A program made the translations under genes and the position numbers. Below are positions 19,597 through 28,732 of a DNA stretch of 64,000 nucleotides, in pieces. Location: positions 186,001 through 250,000 of the forward strand of contig JANJUV010000020.1 in the NCBI GenBank assembly GCA_024710405.1, in the 5' to 3' direction. The DNA is from Bacteroidales bacterium. GTDB lineage: Bacteria; Bacteroidota; Bacteroidia; Bacteroidales; F082. Each line of letters starts with the position of its first letter. Positions within the stretch are counted from its first letter, which is position 1. The notes beneath the pieces are model-generated. The model saw nothing but the letters and a program-made list of their open reading frames with translations. It was not told where the DNA came from and did not search any database.

Positions 19597-19767
19597 CTAT
19601 TTCCGGGTTAGAAACAAGGTCAACACCAACACTAACGGACTGAAGACAAATGAAATAAAAAACAGGTATTGTTTGCCGAGCCGGCTTTTTGACGCATACC
19701 GTTCAGAGATGTAGAGCGATAACGAATACCAAACAACAAAAGCAATGGCAATCCAAAGTCCGGTCAT
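19597..19767 (-). CDS. Small membrane protein, two predicted helices
   Basis: A 56-residue ORF begins at ATG 19767, one base after the upstream PepSY-gene stop (TGATATG), so it is probably translationally coupled. It holds two hydrophobic segments (TGLWIAIAFVVWYSLSLYI and YLFFISFVFSPLVLVLTLFL). The longer open frame to 19815 overlaps the PepSY gene and is less likely. I do not recognise a family. The spacing suggests a partner of the PepSY-TM protein. The kinase gene begins 6 bp after its stop. Confidence 0.6.
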   Translation of the reverse strand: MTGLWIAIAFVVWYSLSLYISERYASKSRLGKQYLFFISFVFSPLVLVLTLFLTRK

Positions 19768-19768
19768 A

Positions 19769-20323
19769 TCAATAAAGATAAGCAACCACAAAGATAAGCG
19801 GAATGACGATGCCAAGCAAGGTCATCCAGGCTCCGCGGGCGGTGATGCCATCAACTCCTCGTGGAATAAGGATGCCACTGACGGCAAGGATTACCAGTGC
19901 ACCCGCAAAAATATCGGAATACCATGTCCAGTATTTGGTCGGGTTATAGTGGAGATAATTCATTTCGCGGAAAAACAGGCGTTTTCGGGTAAGTTCAATG
20001 TATCCTTCTCCTGTGTCGGTATTCACAACGGCGACGCCGCCATGCAGAAAGACCTTGAGGCGGTTTTCCTGAGGATAGTAGTGTTTCCGATAAGAGCTCT
20101 CCTCTCCGTATTTGTCGAGCAGATCCTTTACCTCATCCTTGGTGAGCTTATGACTGAACGGGGCTTCATTGATTGTTTTTTCAACAATGATGTAGTTCGG
20201 GTTCCAGTCATGACGGTGGTTAATGGCTATTCCTGATAAGGCATAAATAATGGTCATGCCAAAAAAGAAATAGCCAAAATCACGGTGTACCGCCTTATTC
20301 CATTTTCTCCACTTTAACGCCAT
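19769..20323 (-). CDS. PepSY-associated transmembrane protein
   Basis: This 184-residue inner-membrane protein begins MALKWRKWNKAVHRDFGYFFFGMTIIYALSGIAINHRHDW. The N-terminal helix with H-R-D and N-H-R-H is the usual start of PepSY-TM proteins, which are often linked to iron or redox at the membrane. A central extracytoplasmic PepSY-like domain (~45-130) is followed by two further helices (WYSDIFAGALVILAVSGILI and GAWMTLLGIVIPLIFVVAYLY). It lies between a lipoprotein and a 56-residue membrane protein. Confidence 0.85.
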   Translation of the reverse strand: MALKWRKWNKAVHRDFGYFFFGMTIIYALSGIAINHRHDWNPNYIIVEKTINEAPFSHKLTKDEVKDLLDKYGEESSYRKHYYPQENRLKVFLHGGVAVVNTDTGEGYIELTRKRLFFREMNYLHYNPTKYWTWYSDIFAGALVILAVSGILIPRGVDGITARGAWMTLLGIVIPLIFVVAYLY

Positions 20324-20398
20324 GATTTAAGCTATGTTCCGTAAAATCTTCAAGCAGGAGTCCTGACCGATAAATGAACCGGTTTGCCTGTAATGCAG

Positions 20399-20968
20399 TT
20401 ATTCTTTGATAACCTTATACTCGGTGCAGGCAATTGAGTAGAACGACAGGCTGCTGACACCCTGTTCGGCCATCATCTGACGGTATTTGGCAATTTGTTC
20501 AAAACCCGGATCTTCCATGTGATGTCCGGCTTCTTTTTCTGCTTCTGTCATGGGTTCGCCACCGCCGAGGTGTTTCTCTTCTTCAACTCCGGCCTGAAGT
20601 TCTTCTTCCCACTCCTGCAGATAAGCTTCATCCACAACGGTTTCTTCAACTATTCCCGTAATCACAAAATCATAACCTTCTTCTTCGCTGTTGAAGGCTG
20701 CCATGTTTTCGCCGCTGGTTACTTTCACCCTTCCTTCTTCTTCGGTGCTGATCAGAAACAGCTTGCGGCCGTCACCCTTACAAATGTGGTCAGCTGTACC
20801 GGAAATGGTTACCAGTTGTCCAACCAGTTCACCTGCTTTGGAGGTAAAATTTCCAACAGTAATCTCAACCGGTGCGGTTTCCTGAGTGGCTTGTTCAGTT
20901 TGTTGTGGCGCCTGACTGCATGAAGCAAAAATTAATGCTGTTAAAGCAATCGCAAAAAATCTTTTCAT
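20399..20968 (-). CDS. Lipoprotein with OB-fold-like domain
   Basis: Start at ATG 20968 is supported by an AGGAG ribosome-binding site and by a lipoprotein signal (MKRFFAIALTALIFASC, lipobox FASC). The open frame continues upstream to 21064, but those residues are not signal-like. The mature protein contains VEITVGNFTSKAGELVGQLVTISGTADHICKGDGRKLFLIS, resembling small OB-fold (tRNA_anti-like) proteins, then an acidic linker rich in Glu. Function is unknown. On the minus strand TACTTTTG at 21018-21011 is a candidate -7 box. It likely heads the set that continues with the PepSY gene. Confidence 0.78.
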   Translation of the reverse strand: MKRFFAIALTALIFASCSQAPQQTEQATQETAPVEITVGNFTSKAGELVGQLVTISGTADHICKGDGRKLFLISTEEEGRVKVTSGENMAAFNSEEEGYDFVITGIVEETVVDEAYLQEWEEELQAGVEEEKHLGGGEPMTEAEKEAGHHMEDPGFEQIAKYRQMMAEQGVSSLSFYSIACTEYKVIKE

Positions 20969-21122
20969 AGTTTCTCCTGTTTTAGTGTTTAAAAGGTTTG
21001 GTATACCGCGCAAAAGTACATTTTTTTCGTATTTGCACAGAATAAACCACGTCTCAACCAACACCTGGTTGGAGTAACAAATTCAAATGGAATAGATTAT
21101 ATATTAATCCGACAAGTTATCA

Positions 21123-21878
21123 CTAGAATCCAAGTTCCTGTTTGAGGTCCTTGAACCTGCTTTTGCTGATGTTCACCTGTTTGCCGCTGCTCAGGACAAC
21201 GACATAGCTTTCCTTGCCATATTGTTCAATTTGCTTGATTTGTTTCAGGTTAACAATATGGCTTCGGTGTATCCTGATAAAGCTGTCGGTGGGCAGGGCT
21301 TTTTCGAAAAAATTGAGGGTTTCTTTTTTCAGATAGCGGCTTTTGTGTGTGTAGATCATTACATAATCGTCCTGGGCTTCTATCTGTTCTATTTCGGAAA
21401 CAGGTATAAGTTCTATCTTAGATCCTGATTTTACTACTACTCTTTCCAGAATTTGCGGCTGATCGTGCAGATGCCCGGCAAGTTTTTGCAGCGGACTGTT
21501 TCCGATATTCCGGGCCTGATAACGCTCTACCACTTTTTCTACGGCCTGTTTCAGTCTTTCGCGCGAAAAAGGTTTCATCAGATAGTCAACAGCGTTAAGT
21601 TCAAATGCCTGAAGTGCATACTGATCATAAGCTGTGGTGAAGACAACTTCGGGCATTTCGTCGAGTAACTCGAGCAATTCAAATCCGGTAAGTTTGGGCA
21701 TCTGGATATCGAGAAACACCAGGTCGGGTTTGTTGTCATTAATGGCTTTGAGTCCGGTAAAACCATCGGAACACTCACCTACAAGGTCAATCTGATCCAT
21801 AGACGATAGGAAAGAACGCAGCAACTGGCGTGCAGGCTCTTCATCTTCAATGATCAAAGTTCTTATTTTACTGTTCAT
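21123..21878 (-). CDS. LytTR-family response regulator
   Basis: This is a 251-residue two-component response regulator. The receiver domain has the acidic pocket IIEDEEPA, phospho-acceptor LVFLDIQMPKLTG (~55) and Lys in YLMKPFSRERL (~105). The C-terminal LytTR DNA-binding domain runs from ~150 (RVVVKSGSKIELIPVSEIEQIEAQDDYVMIYT...FIRIHRSHIVNLKQI). Start ATG 21878 overlaps the kinase stop by 11 bp, so translation is coupled; the frame upstream to 21941 lies wholly inside the kinase gene. It receives phosphate from the adjacent LytS-like kinase. Confidence 0.94.
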   Translation of the reverse strand: MNSKIRTLIIEDEEPARQLLRSFLSSMDQIDLVGECSDGFTGLKAINDNKPDLVFLDIQMPKLTGFELLELLDEMPEVVFTTAYDQYALQAFELNAVDYLMKPFSRERLKQAVEKVVERYQARNIGNSPLQKLAGHLHDQPQILERVVVKSGSKIELIPVSEIEQIEAQDDYVMIYTHKSRYLKKETLNFFEKALPTDSFIRIHRSHIVNLKQIKQIEQYGKESYVVVLSSGKQVNISKSRFKDLKQELGF

Positions 21879-22932
21879 TGCTCTTTTGAATGGGTATTTT
21901 AAGTATGGCTTCAAATTCAATTTTGCCCATGTTCGCCTCAAAAAGGTCGTTACGCTGGTAAATAAGCTGCAATCTGCTGCGGATGTTTTGCAGTCCTATG
22001 CCTTCCCCTTTGGGTCGCGCAGCATCGGGGTCGAAGTCGTTGGTAAGCCTGACAAATAAAAATCCGTCTTTCGCACTGCAGTTCAGCTCCACAAGCACTT
22101 CCTCAACGCTGTTGTACACCCCGTGTTTGATAGCATTTTCAAAAAGTGGCTGAAGTATCATGTTGGGTATGTGGCAGTCAAGGCAGGATTCATCAACACG
22201 TGAAACATATTTCAGCCGTTTTCCGAACCTGACTTTTTCAATATCGAGATACCGGCCCGTATTTTCAAGTTCTTTTCTCAGTGTGGTTGTTTCGTTCCGG
22301 TTGTGGCTGAGCGAATAGCGCAGAAAATCAGAAAGCTTAATTACCATTTCCTGAGCTTTTTCGGGATCGGTCATCGTAAGTGAGCTGATCGAATTGAGGC
22401 TGTTGAACAAAAAGTGCGGATTGATCTGTGCTTTGAGCGCGTTCAGTTCGGCTTCCTTTACCAGGTTATTGAGTTTTGATTCTATTTTGAGCTTTTGCTG
22501 CAGGTCTTCATAATACAGCGAAATATAGTACAGCAAAATAAAAACCAGATAAAAAAACACTCCGATAATGGCCCTCCAGGGAAGCGAGGAGTTCAGAAAG
22601 GCAATATAATCATCCTGATGACTTTCCAGTGCTGCCATGATAAAGTACCCTGATGCCAGCCACAGACCAATCATGAAAGCGGCAGTGAGCAGGTGGTTGA
22701 TGATCATGTCGGGTGTAGAAAGGTTTTCGCGGACGCTGAAGCGGAGCACATACCACATATTGAATCCGATGATGGCAAGTATAACATTGAATACAGCCGA
22801 ATCGGAGAGCGAGGCCAAGAGGTCGATATCCTGATAATAGTTTAAAACAGCTGCCTGTATGAGCATAATCAAAACCCAGACAGCAATGTAAATAAACAGA
22901 TATCTTCGGTTTTTTGTAAACGGATTGATCAT
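21868..22932 (-). CDS. LytS/YehU-type sensor histidine kinase
   Basis: This is a 354-residue membrane kinase of the His_kinase (PF06580) type. Four hydrophobic segments occupy residues ~10-150. The phospho-acceptor motif ALKAQINPHFLFNSLNSISSL is near 190 and the ATP-binding N-box LQPLFENAIKHGV near 270, followed by GEGIGLQNIRSRL. It pairs with the overlapping LytTR regulator. Upstream on the same strand is a LiaF-like gene, an arrangement seen in envelope-stress modules. Confidence 0.94.
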   Translation of the reverse strand: MINPFTKNRRYLFIYIAVWVLIMLIQAAVLNYYQDIDLLASLSDSAVFNVILAIIGFNMWYVLRFSVRENLSTPDMIINHLLTAAFMIGLWLASGYFIMAALESHQDDYIAFLNSSLPWRAIIGVFFYLVFILLYYISLYYEDLQQKLKIESKLNNLVKEAELNALKAQINPHFLFNSLNSISSLTMTDPEKAQEMVIKLSDFLRYSLSHNRNETTTLRKELENTGRYLDIEKVRFGKRLKYVSRVDESCLDCHIPNMILQPLFENAIKHGVYNSVEEVLVELNCSAKDGFLFVRLTNDFDPDAARPKGEGIGLQNIRSRLQLIYQRNDLFEANMGKIEFEAILKIPIQKSNEQ

Positions 22933-23018
22933 GTTTGTTGTTTGTGTTGGATGACGGGACTATAAGGTTTGTTTGCCGCTTTGGTCATCAACGCGGCAAA
23001 CAAACCAAAAGTTACAAA

Positions 23019-23744
23019 CTAGTATGACTTTAATTCAACGCCTCCAAACAGGGCAACTCCTTTGATGATGACGAGTTTTGAAGGATTGATCTGAGAAGGC
23101 ACAATTCGTTTGTCGGAAAACCCCCCGAAAATGGAAACGACTTCGGATTTAATCTGCCAGTCATCGGGCACAAGCAGGTTGGTGCCACCGAAAATGACAA
23201 CGGCATCAATAACACATCCATCGGGTGAAGGTGTGGCATGTTTCATGTCAATATCGGTTCCGCCGAAGATTGCAGTTAATTTGCCGCCTCTGAGGTTGCT
23301 CGAAATGATACGGCTGTTGCCTCCGCCGAAAATGGCTGTTTCATCGAAATACTCTTCAGCATTTTCGTCGGGCGTTTTCGAGGCACTGAAAATATGTGCC
23401 TTGCTTCCTTTGGATTTAGTGCCGCCTTTGTGCGAAAGGATGATTAATCCAATGCCGATCAACACTGCCGGCCAGAAGATAGCACTTAGCCTGATAGGAT
23501 AGTTGACCAGATCGGGTAGCCAAAGGACAAGCCCGAGGCCGACAAAAATCCATCCGGTAACGCGGTTTTCACGGCTCGACAAAATAATAATCCCAATGCC
23601 AATGAGCAGGGTTTTCCACGATATGAGATAATGACTCAGGTTGAAGGGCAGGAGGTTAAGCTTGTCCATCATCAGCAAGGCTCCGGCAATCACCAAAAGG
23701 AGTCCGGCAATCAGTCTGCGGTCGGTAGTAGGTTTAGTTTCCAT
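23019..23744 (-). CDS. LiaF-like membrane protein
   Basis: This is a 241-residue protein. The N-terminal half has four hydrophobic segments of the kind labelled DUF5668 or LiaI/LiaF transmembrane region (LIAGLLLVIAGALLMMDKLNLLP, WKTLLIGIGIIILSS, WIFVGLGLVLWLPDLV, FWPAVLIGIGLIILS). The C-terminal half is a right-handed beta region with repeated FGG turns (AIFGGGNSRII, AIFGGTDIDMKHA, VIFGGTNLLVP, SIFGGFSDKR, ALFGGVELK), typical of the 'cell wall-active antibiotics response' domain. LiaF inhibits the LiaSR system in Firmicutes. Here it precedes a LytS/LytR pair, so an analogous regulatory role is a reasonable inference. A candidate -7 box TAGATTTG lies at 23797-23790. Confidence 0.85.
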   Translation of the reverse strand: METKPTTDRRLIAGLLLVIAGALLMMDKLNLLPFNLSHYLISWKTLLIGIGIIILSSRENRVTGWIFVGLGLVLWLPDLVNYPIRLSAIFWPAVLIGIGLIILSHKGGTKSKGSKAHIFSASKTPDENAEEYFDETAIFGGGNSRIISSNLRGGKLTAIFGGTDIDMKHATPSPDGCVIDAVVIFGGTNLLVPDDWQIKSEVVSIFGGFSDKRIVPSQINPSKLVIIKGVALFGGVELKSY

Positions 23745-24049
23745 GATGTTCGATTGTTACATTAAAAGTTTATTGATTCAATTTTTGAGCAAATCTAAAC
23801 CCTCAGCACGCATTTGTAAATAGTTTTTCGGCCACAAGACGATTTTTATCGGTGAATGGCGAACATAAAACAGCTGAATACAGTTCGCTTTCGAGCCTGA
23901 AAAAATGAATATCATTCAAAATAACCATATTGTGGAACATTTTGGGCCGAAAACTGTTTAAGATTGAACCTTTTGGTATGAGGAGAAAACTTTTCTATTA
24001 ACGCTCATTTGCTGTAATCTAAATTATCTACGCTGTCAGACACAAATTA
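23745..24049. other. 305-bp intergenic region between divergent genes
   Basis: This separates the LiaF-like gene (minus) from the ferredoxin gene (plus). Apart from the minus-strand TAGATTTG box at 23797-23790 I see no ORF, RNA gene or strong hairpin, and no clear rightward promoter. Confidence 0.4.
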
Positions 24050-24364
24050 ATGCCAACCATACAATTTGAGGAAAGAAAGATCTATTGTGCAAGGGGAGCA
24101 CAACTGCGCGAAGTGCTCATAAGGCACGGTATTGTTCCGCACAACGGCAATTCGCGCTACCTGAACTGCATGGGTGTTGGCACTTGCGGCACCTGTGCCG
24201 TGAGAGTCACAGGTCATGTGAGTCCATTAAATGCTGTTGAACGCATGCGTCTCAGCCTTCCACCCCACAAACCCGGTAAAAGCCTGAGATTATCCTGTCA
24301 GACAAAAGTGCTGGGCGACATCATTGTTGAAAAAGGAAAAGGATTCTGGGGACAGGAGATCTGA
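24050..24364 (+). CDS. 2Fe-2S ferredoxin
   Basis: This is a 104-residue plant-type ferredoxin. The cluster ligands are C-x5-C-x2-C in LNCMGVGTCGTCAV (residues ~40-49) and a fourth cysteine in LRLSCQT (~84). It is a cytoplasmic electron carrier whose partner is not evident from the neighbours. It is followed 110 bp later by rlmN. Confidence 0.92.
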   Translation: MPTIQFEERKIYCARGAQLREVLIRHGIVPHNGNSRYLNCMGVGTCGTCAVRVTGHVSPLNAVERMRLSLPPHKPGKSLRLSCQTKVLGDIIVEKGKGFWGQEI

Positions 24365-24474
24365 TGCAACATCGCCCTTGCCAGAACAGGCTTCAGGTTG
24401 CCCGAAATTCAGTTTCTTTGAACAAGTGTTTTATCAGGTTTTGCACCGGCGCGGCGAATTGAGTACTTTCGCAA

Positions 24475-25545
24475 ATGAATATGTATGAAGCCATGAATGT
24501 GCCGCCCCCGAAAGAGTCATTACTCGGCAAAACACCCGGTGAACTTGCCTCGCTGACCGCTGCGCTTGGCCTGCCCGCCTACACGGCACGCCAGCTCTCA
24601 GAATGGCTCTACAAAAAACACGCCCGTAGTTTCGACGAGATGACGAATCTGTCGAAAAAAACCCGCGAATTGCTTGCATCAGGGTTTGTTACGGGTCGTA
24701 CCGATTATTCACGGGTACAGGTCTCAGCCGATGGTACCAAAAAATATCTCTACCCAACGGCCGACAATCGTTTTATTGAAGCAGCCTATATTCCTGATGA
24801 AGATCGGTTCACGCTTTGTGTATCCTCGCAGGTAGGCTGCAAAATGGGCTGCCTGTTTTGCATGACCGGAAAGCAGGGTTTTCAATCGCAGCTTTCGGCC
24901 GGCGAAATCGTGAACCAGATCAGCAGCCTGCCCGAGCGCGACAAGTTGACAAACATAGTGTACATGGGAATGGGCGAGCCTTTCGACAACCTCGAAAACG
25001 TGATGCGCAGCCTCGAAATACTGACCTCCGACTGGGGTTATGTCATGAGTCCGAGGAGGATTACGGTTTCAACCATTGGGATGATACCCGCCATGAAGCA
25101 TTTTATCGAACATTCCGAATGTCACCTTGCCATCAGCCTGCATACCCCTTTTCATGACGAACGGCAGAAACTGATGCCCATCGAAAATGTGTATCCGGTG
25201 CAGCAGGTTATTGATGTGCTTCGCTCTTATGATTTTGGCCGTCAGCGACGCATCTCATTCGAATACATCATGTTCCGCGACCTGAATGATACAACACGCC
25301 ATGTGAAAGAACTGGCCAGATTGCTCAACGGGCTCCGTTGCCGGATCAACCTGATTCGTTTTCATCCCATTCCGGGTACACCGCTCGAAAGTTCTACAGA
25401 AGAAAGCATACAGTTATTCCGGGCCGGACTGCTCAAAAAAGGCATCAGGACTACCTTGCGCGCATCGCGTGGTCAGGATATTTTTGCTGCCTGCGGTTTG
25501 TTGTCCACCAAAGAACTGGTGAAAATGCAGGCAACTGATTTTTAA
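24475..25545 (+). CDS. rlmN: Dual-specificity 23S rRNA / tRNA adenine C2-methyltransferase
   Basis: This radical-SAM enzyme makes 2-methyladenosine at A2503 of 23S rRNA and at A37 of some tRNAs. The [4Fe-4S] ligands are C-x3-C-x2-C in GCKMGCLFCMTGKQGF (~120). The methyl-carrying cysteine is in the C-terminal SRGQDIFAACGLL (~340). GMGEPFDN and ISLHTPFHDERQKLMPI are further family blocks. The length of 356 residues is normal. The start at 24475 is the only N-terminal methionine giving the expected length. Confidence 0.96.
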   Translation: MNMYEAMNVPPPKESLLGKTPGELASLTAALGLPAYTARQLSEWLYKKHARSFDEMTNLSKKTRELLASGFVTGRTDYSRVQVSADGTKKYLYPTADNRFIEAAYIPDEDRFTLCVSSQVGCKMGCLFCMTGKQGFQSQLSAGEIVNQISSLPERDKLTNIVYMGMGEPFDNLENVMRSLEILTSDWGYVMSPRRITVSTIGMIPAMKHFIEHSECHLAISLHTPFHDERQKLMPIENVYPVQQVIDVLRSYDFGRQRRISFEYIMFRDLNDTTRHVKELARLLNGLRCRINLIRFHPIPGTPLESSTEESIQLFRAGLLKKGIRTTLRASRGQDIFAACGLLSTKELVKMQATDF

Positions 25546-25612
25546 TGCAGTCAGCTGTTAATATTGTCCGAATAATGAACCTTTTGATAACCAATTCCAA
25601 CAAAACCAGCAG

Positions 25613-26653
25613 ATGAAACCAACCAACAACAAAGGTTTTGCCAGCGATAACTGGTCGGGTGTTTCGCCCGAAGTGATGCGGGCCCTGGCAGCAGTTAATG
25701 TGGCCCATCATCCGGCTTATGGTGAAAACGACCCCCTGATGGAAGAGGTTCAGGAGTTGTTCCGCGAACATTTCGGGCCTGATGCAACCACTTATTTTGT
25801 GTACAACGGAACTGCCGCCAATGTTTTGTCGGTTCAGCAACTGCTGAAATCGTGGCAGGCCGTGGTTACCCCACATTCAGCCCACCTGAACGAAGACGAG
25901 GCGGGTGCTCCGGAAAAGTTCACCGGTGGAAAACTGCTAACGGTGCACTGTCCGGATGGAAAAATAAGGCCCGAACAGGTTGAGCCATTCCTCAACAGTA
26001 TTGGTTTTCAGCATCATGTGCAACCCAGGCTGATCAGCATTTCGCAGGTAACCGAGTTAGGTACCATTTACAGCGCGGACGAAATAAAAGCACTTGCTGA
26101 TTTTGCTCATGCCAACAATATGTATCTGCACATGGATGGCGCCAGAATAGCCAATGCTGCTGTGGCAGCCTGCCTCAGTTTTCGCCAGATGGTAACGGAT
26201 ACCGGAGTGGATGTGCTTTCTTTCGGCGGAACGAAAAACGGGCTGATGTTTGGTGAGGCGGTTGTTTTTCTGAAACCCGGACTGGCTGATGGTTTCGAAT
26301 ACAGCCGCAAACAAGGGATGCAGCTGGCCAGCAAAATGCGCTTTATCGCAGCACAGTTCAGGGCTTATCTTCAGGAAGATCTCTGGAAGCGTAATGCTTC
26401 CAATGCCAATGCAATGGCACGGCTGCTCGGCAGCAAACTCGGAACCATTCCCGGAATCCGGTTGAGCAGGCCTGTTGAAGCCAACGGGGTTTTTGCCATC
26501 ATCCCTCCGGAAATCATTCCCTTGCTCAGGCAACAGTATTTTTTTCATGTTTGGAACGAAAACATCAGCGAGGTACGGCTGATGTGTTCATTTGATACCA
26601 CTATTGAAGATGTGGAAGGTTTTGTTGCGCTGGCAAACAGTTTGATTCCCTAA
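25613..26653 (+). CDS. Low-specificity L-threonine aldolase family protein
   Basis: This is a 346-residue PLP-dependent beta-eliminating lyase. The PLP lysine is in VLSFGGTKNGLMFGEAVVF (~205). Upstream are HMDGARIANAAVA (the Asp that binds the pyridine nitrogen) and the N-terminal KGFASDNWSGVSPEVMRAL. It cleaves L-threonine or allo-threonine to glycine and acetaldehyde. It is the last core gene before the repeat-rich accessory region, which begins about 10 bp after its stop. Confidence 0.92.
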   Translation: MKPTNNKGFASDNWSGVSPEVMRALAAVNVAHHPAYGENDPLMEEVQELFREHFGPDATTYFVYNGTAANVLSVQQLLKSWQAVVTPHSAHLNEDEAGAPEKFTGGKLLTVHCPDGKIRPEQVEPFLNSIGFQHHVQPRLISISQVTELGTIYSADEIKALADFAHANNMYLHMDGARIANAAVAACLSFRQMVTDTGVDVLSFGGTKNGLMFGEAVVFLKPGLADGFEYSRKQGMQLASKMRFIAAQFRAYLQEDLWKRNASNANAMARLLGSKLGTIPGIRLSRPVEANGVFAIIPPEIIPLLRQQYFFHVWNENISEVRLMCSFDTTIEDVEGFVALANSLIP

Positions 26654-26664
26654 GGCTGGAGGGG

Positions 26665-26816
26665 ATTCAATCAAAAAGTATGTTTTAATAGTTTGATTAA
26701 TGTAGAAACAAATTAATTCACAGGATTTGTGCTTGTGTGAGAGATAAAAGAATGTTTGTAAATAATTTTGCCGCTTAGAGAAAAAGTTCTTGTTTTAATC
26801 ATAGTTATCGGGGGGA
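26665..26816. repeat. Direct repeat A, copy 1 (152 bp)
   Basis: Positions 26665-26816 match 31297-31448 nearly base for base without gaps (offset 4632; a few mismatches such as the one near 26694). The repeat ends in a run of six G. A shorter piece of its start recurs at 32421-32454. It contains no ORF. Copies 1 and 2 bracket the RHS/REP array, so they could be the footprint of a duplication or a substrate for its loss. Confidence 0.85.
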
Positions 26817-26842
26817 GGCGTACGGCATGAAGTCAATGAAAA

Positions 26843-27466
26843 TCACCATTGACCATATCTTAAGAACTCATCCTTTTTAGATTTAAACAACCTAAACTTT
26901 TTAAGTTGAAGACCTGATAATGTAGCTGTCTTTATTTCATTACTAAAAATATAATATTCATTATCATTAACGAAGTAGAGACAAGGTTCACAACTATCAT
27001 TAATAGAAAAGGCATTATAACTTTTCTTAAGATCTGCAAATAACGAATCATTTTTTTTACTATTATACTCTGGAATAATGTGGTATGCTAACCCCGCTAC
27101 ATTAAAACCAATTATTAACATATTAGAATCATTCATAGTTTCATATATATCACCACCGCTATGGATATAGTTTTCTAATGGAGTGGTGCAAAATTGATGA
27201 TGATTTCTAAAAACATTGAAAGAATTACCAATTTCACTGTCAGACTCATAGAGGAAATGTTCATGTTGTAAATAATCGCCTTTGACAGGATAAATCATAC
27301 TATCTCTGTAAAAACGAATCGAATCCAAACAGTACATATCAGTTAAACCAACGCAAATAACAGGTTTTTTTTTTGAATAGTAAACCATGACCGATCCCTC
27401 AACTATATCAGCCTCACCTAAAGAGTTAAATAAGATTAGACTAACAAAAAGTAATAATTTAATCAT
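26843..27466 (-). CDS. Candidate immunity protein for the RHS metallopeptidase tail
   Basis: This is a 207-residue AT-rich gene. Its ATG (27466-27464) overlaps the stop of the RHS gene by 4 bp (ATGA), the usual toxin-immunity arrangement. An N-terminal signal peptide is likely ([19 protein letters not shown]), so the product would act in the periplasm or envelope. It has several cysteines ([15 protein letters not shown]). I do not recognise a family. The immunity role is inferred only from position and overlap. Confidence 0.65.
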   Translation of the reverse strand: MIKLLLFVSLILFNSLGEADIVEGSVMVYYSKKKPVICVGLTDMYCLDSIRFYRDSMIYPVKGDYLQHEHFLYESDSEIGNSFNVFRNHHQFCTTPLENYIHSGGDIYETMNDSNMLIIGFNVAGLAYHIIPEYNSKKNDSLFADLKKSYNAFSINDSCEPCLYFVNDNEYYIFSNEIKTATLSGLQLKKFRLFKSKKDEFLRYGQW

Positions 27467-28497
27467 TTTTGTAAAGGTTTAGGATTCTGTCGACCTGTGT
27501 TTGGCCTTGAATGTGTTATTAAAATAGTCCCTTTTGATATTTCATTGTCGTTAGCATATTTCACACCTGGGGTAAGCATTGCGGAAACTTCACTCGGTTG
27601 TAGGCTTCTATTAACTGACCATGAAGATAACTTTCCACTTGTATTTTCCTTTGTATCTGTGACCCCAAGAGCATGAATAATTTCATGACTCAAACTGCCT
27701 CCTGTATCTTCCGCTCCAGCCATCCCTCTTGGAGACTTATTAAGTGAAATTGTGTTCAACTTGTGTGAACCTGCGCCGTTTTTATTTGCATTAAACTCAA
27801 GATTTGTAGATCCATCTTGACTATCTGCTGAAGGCATATCATTATCATTTTCAACAATATTGAAGCTTATCTCAAATGATACATTATATGATTGCCCATC
27901 AATTTCATATTCCCCATTTGCTGCAACATAATAATTATTAAAATCATTTTCTAATTGTTCTTGGGTATATTCTCCAACAGAAGAATTGTATCTTTCTAAG
28001 CTCTCTTGAGAATAGTTTAATGTTACTTGAACTGTTAAATTATTTCCATCTTTAACTAGTTTACCATCTTTTCCATCAGGATCGATTCCATTAATGGGAT
28101 TATTAAACACATAATTATAAGGTGTATGCTCTAAATATTTTTCAGCATGAGGATCTACAGTTGAAAACCTCCCAATCTGTGCATCATAAAACCTCGCCCC
28201 ATAATCATACCACCTCCCGTTCATTTCTTTTTGGGCTTCTTTGCCGTTGTAGAGGTAGAGGTTGGTGGCGGGGGCGGTACTGTGTACCATGCCAAAGGGA
28301 TAATAATCGTTGGCCTGCACCAATATAGCCTCGTTGTTGCTGCCCGGTGTGATCACCGCGCGCACATTGCCCAGATGATCGGTTAGGTGGTAGTGGTACA
28401 CCGGAATGGAACCCAGCCCGTTATCAAGCTCCACCGTTCCCGATGGATGCAGGATGCGGCGGGGCTGGTTGTTTTCGAGGATGAGGTTGCTTCTCAT
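27463..28497 (-). CDS. Truncated RHS-core protein with metzincin-like C-terminal domain
   Basis: Residues 30-142 are the C-terminal end of an RHS core: [62 protein letters not shown] and the closing [16 protein letters not shown]. After that junction the composition turns AT-rich and the tail (145-344) is unrelated. It carries [11 protein letters not shown] (271-281), an HExxHxxGxxD zinc site as in metzincins. An in-frame TAG lies just upstream of the ATG, so the long RHS shell is missing. The gene is therefore an orphan tip, possibly untranslated or expressed after recombination with a full-length RHS gene elsewhere. Confidence 0.82.
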   Translation of the reverse strand: MRSNLILENNQPRRILHPSGTVELDNGLGSIPVYHYHLTDHLGNVRAVITPGSNNEAILVQANDYYPFGMVHSTAPATNLYLYNGKEAQKEMNGRWYDYGARFYDAQIGRFSTVDPHAEKYLEHTPYNYVFNNPINGIDPDGKDGKLVKDGNNLTVQVTLNYSQESLERYNSSVGEYTQEQLENDFNNYYVAANGEYEIDGQSYNVSFEISFNIVENDNDMPSADSQDGSTNLEFNANKNGAGSHKLNTISLNKSPRGMAGAEDTGGSLSHEIIHALGVTDTKENTSGKLSSWSVNRSLQPSEVSAMLTPGVKYANDNEISKGTILITHSRPNTGRQNPKPLQK

Positions 28498-28588
28498 GTA
28501 CCAAAACTAAGCAAAAATTGGGCAGGTTGCTTAATCAAATGATACTCCAATTTCAATATTTTTTTAGAAAGAAAGTTAATTATCTGTT

Positions 28589-28653
28589 GGCACAGATTAC
28601 TCGGCTTCGCCTCGTGAGATCGCTTTGCTAAGTTACAAATCTGCGGCAGTGGG
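28589..28653. repeat. REP-like element, degenerate copy
   Basis: This stretch shares the block CTCGTGAGATCGCTT(T/C)GCTAA, then GTTACAAATC(T/C)GCGGCAG, with 30251-30305. It lies about 90 bp upstream of the RHS-tail gene. The whole 28498-28732 gap is otherwise empty. Confidence 0.65.
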
Positions 28654-28732
28654 AGTATACTCCAAAAATGTCAAAGAACCTTTTTATAACCAGCAGTCAC
28701 TCAATCTGTTTTAAGTGGACAGCAATGATTAC

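Noticed and set aside
28502-28509. TAGTTTTG as a promoter for the RHS tip (minus strand)
   Set aside because: It matches TAnnTTTG but sits about 5 bp from the ATG and has no -33 element; likely chance in AT-rich DNA.
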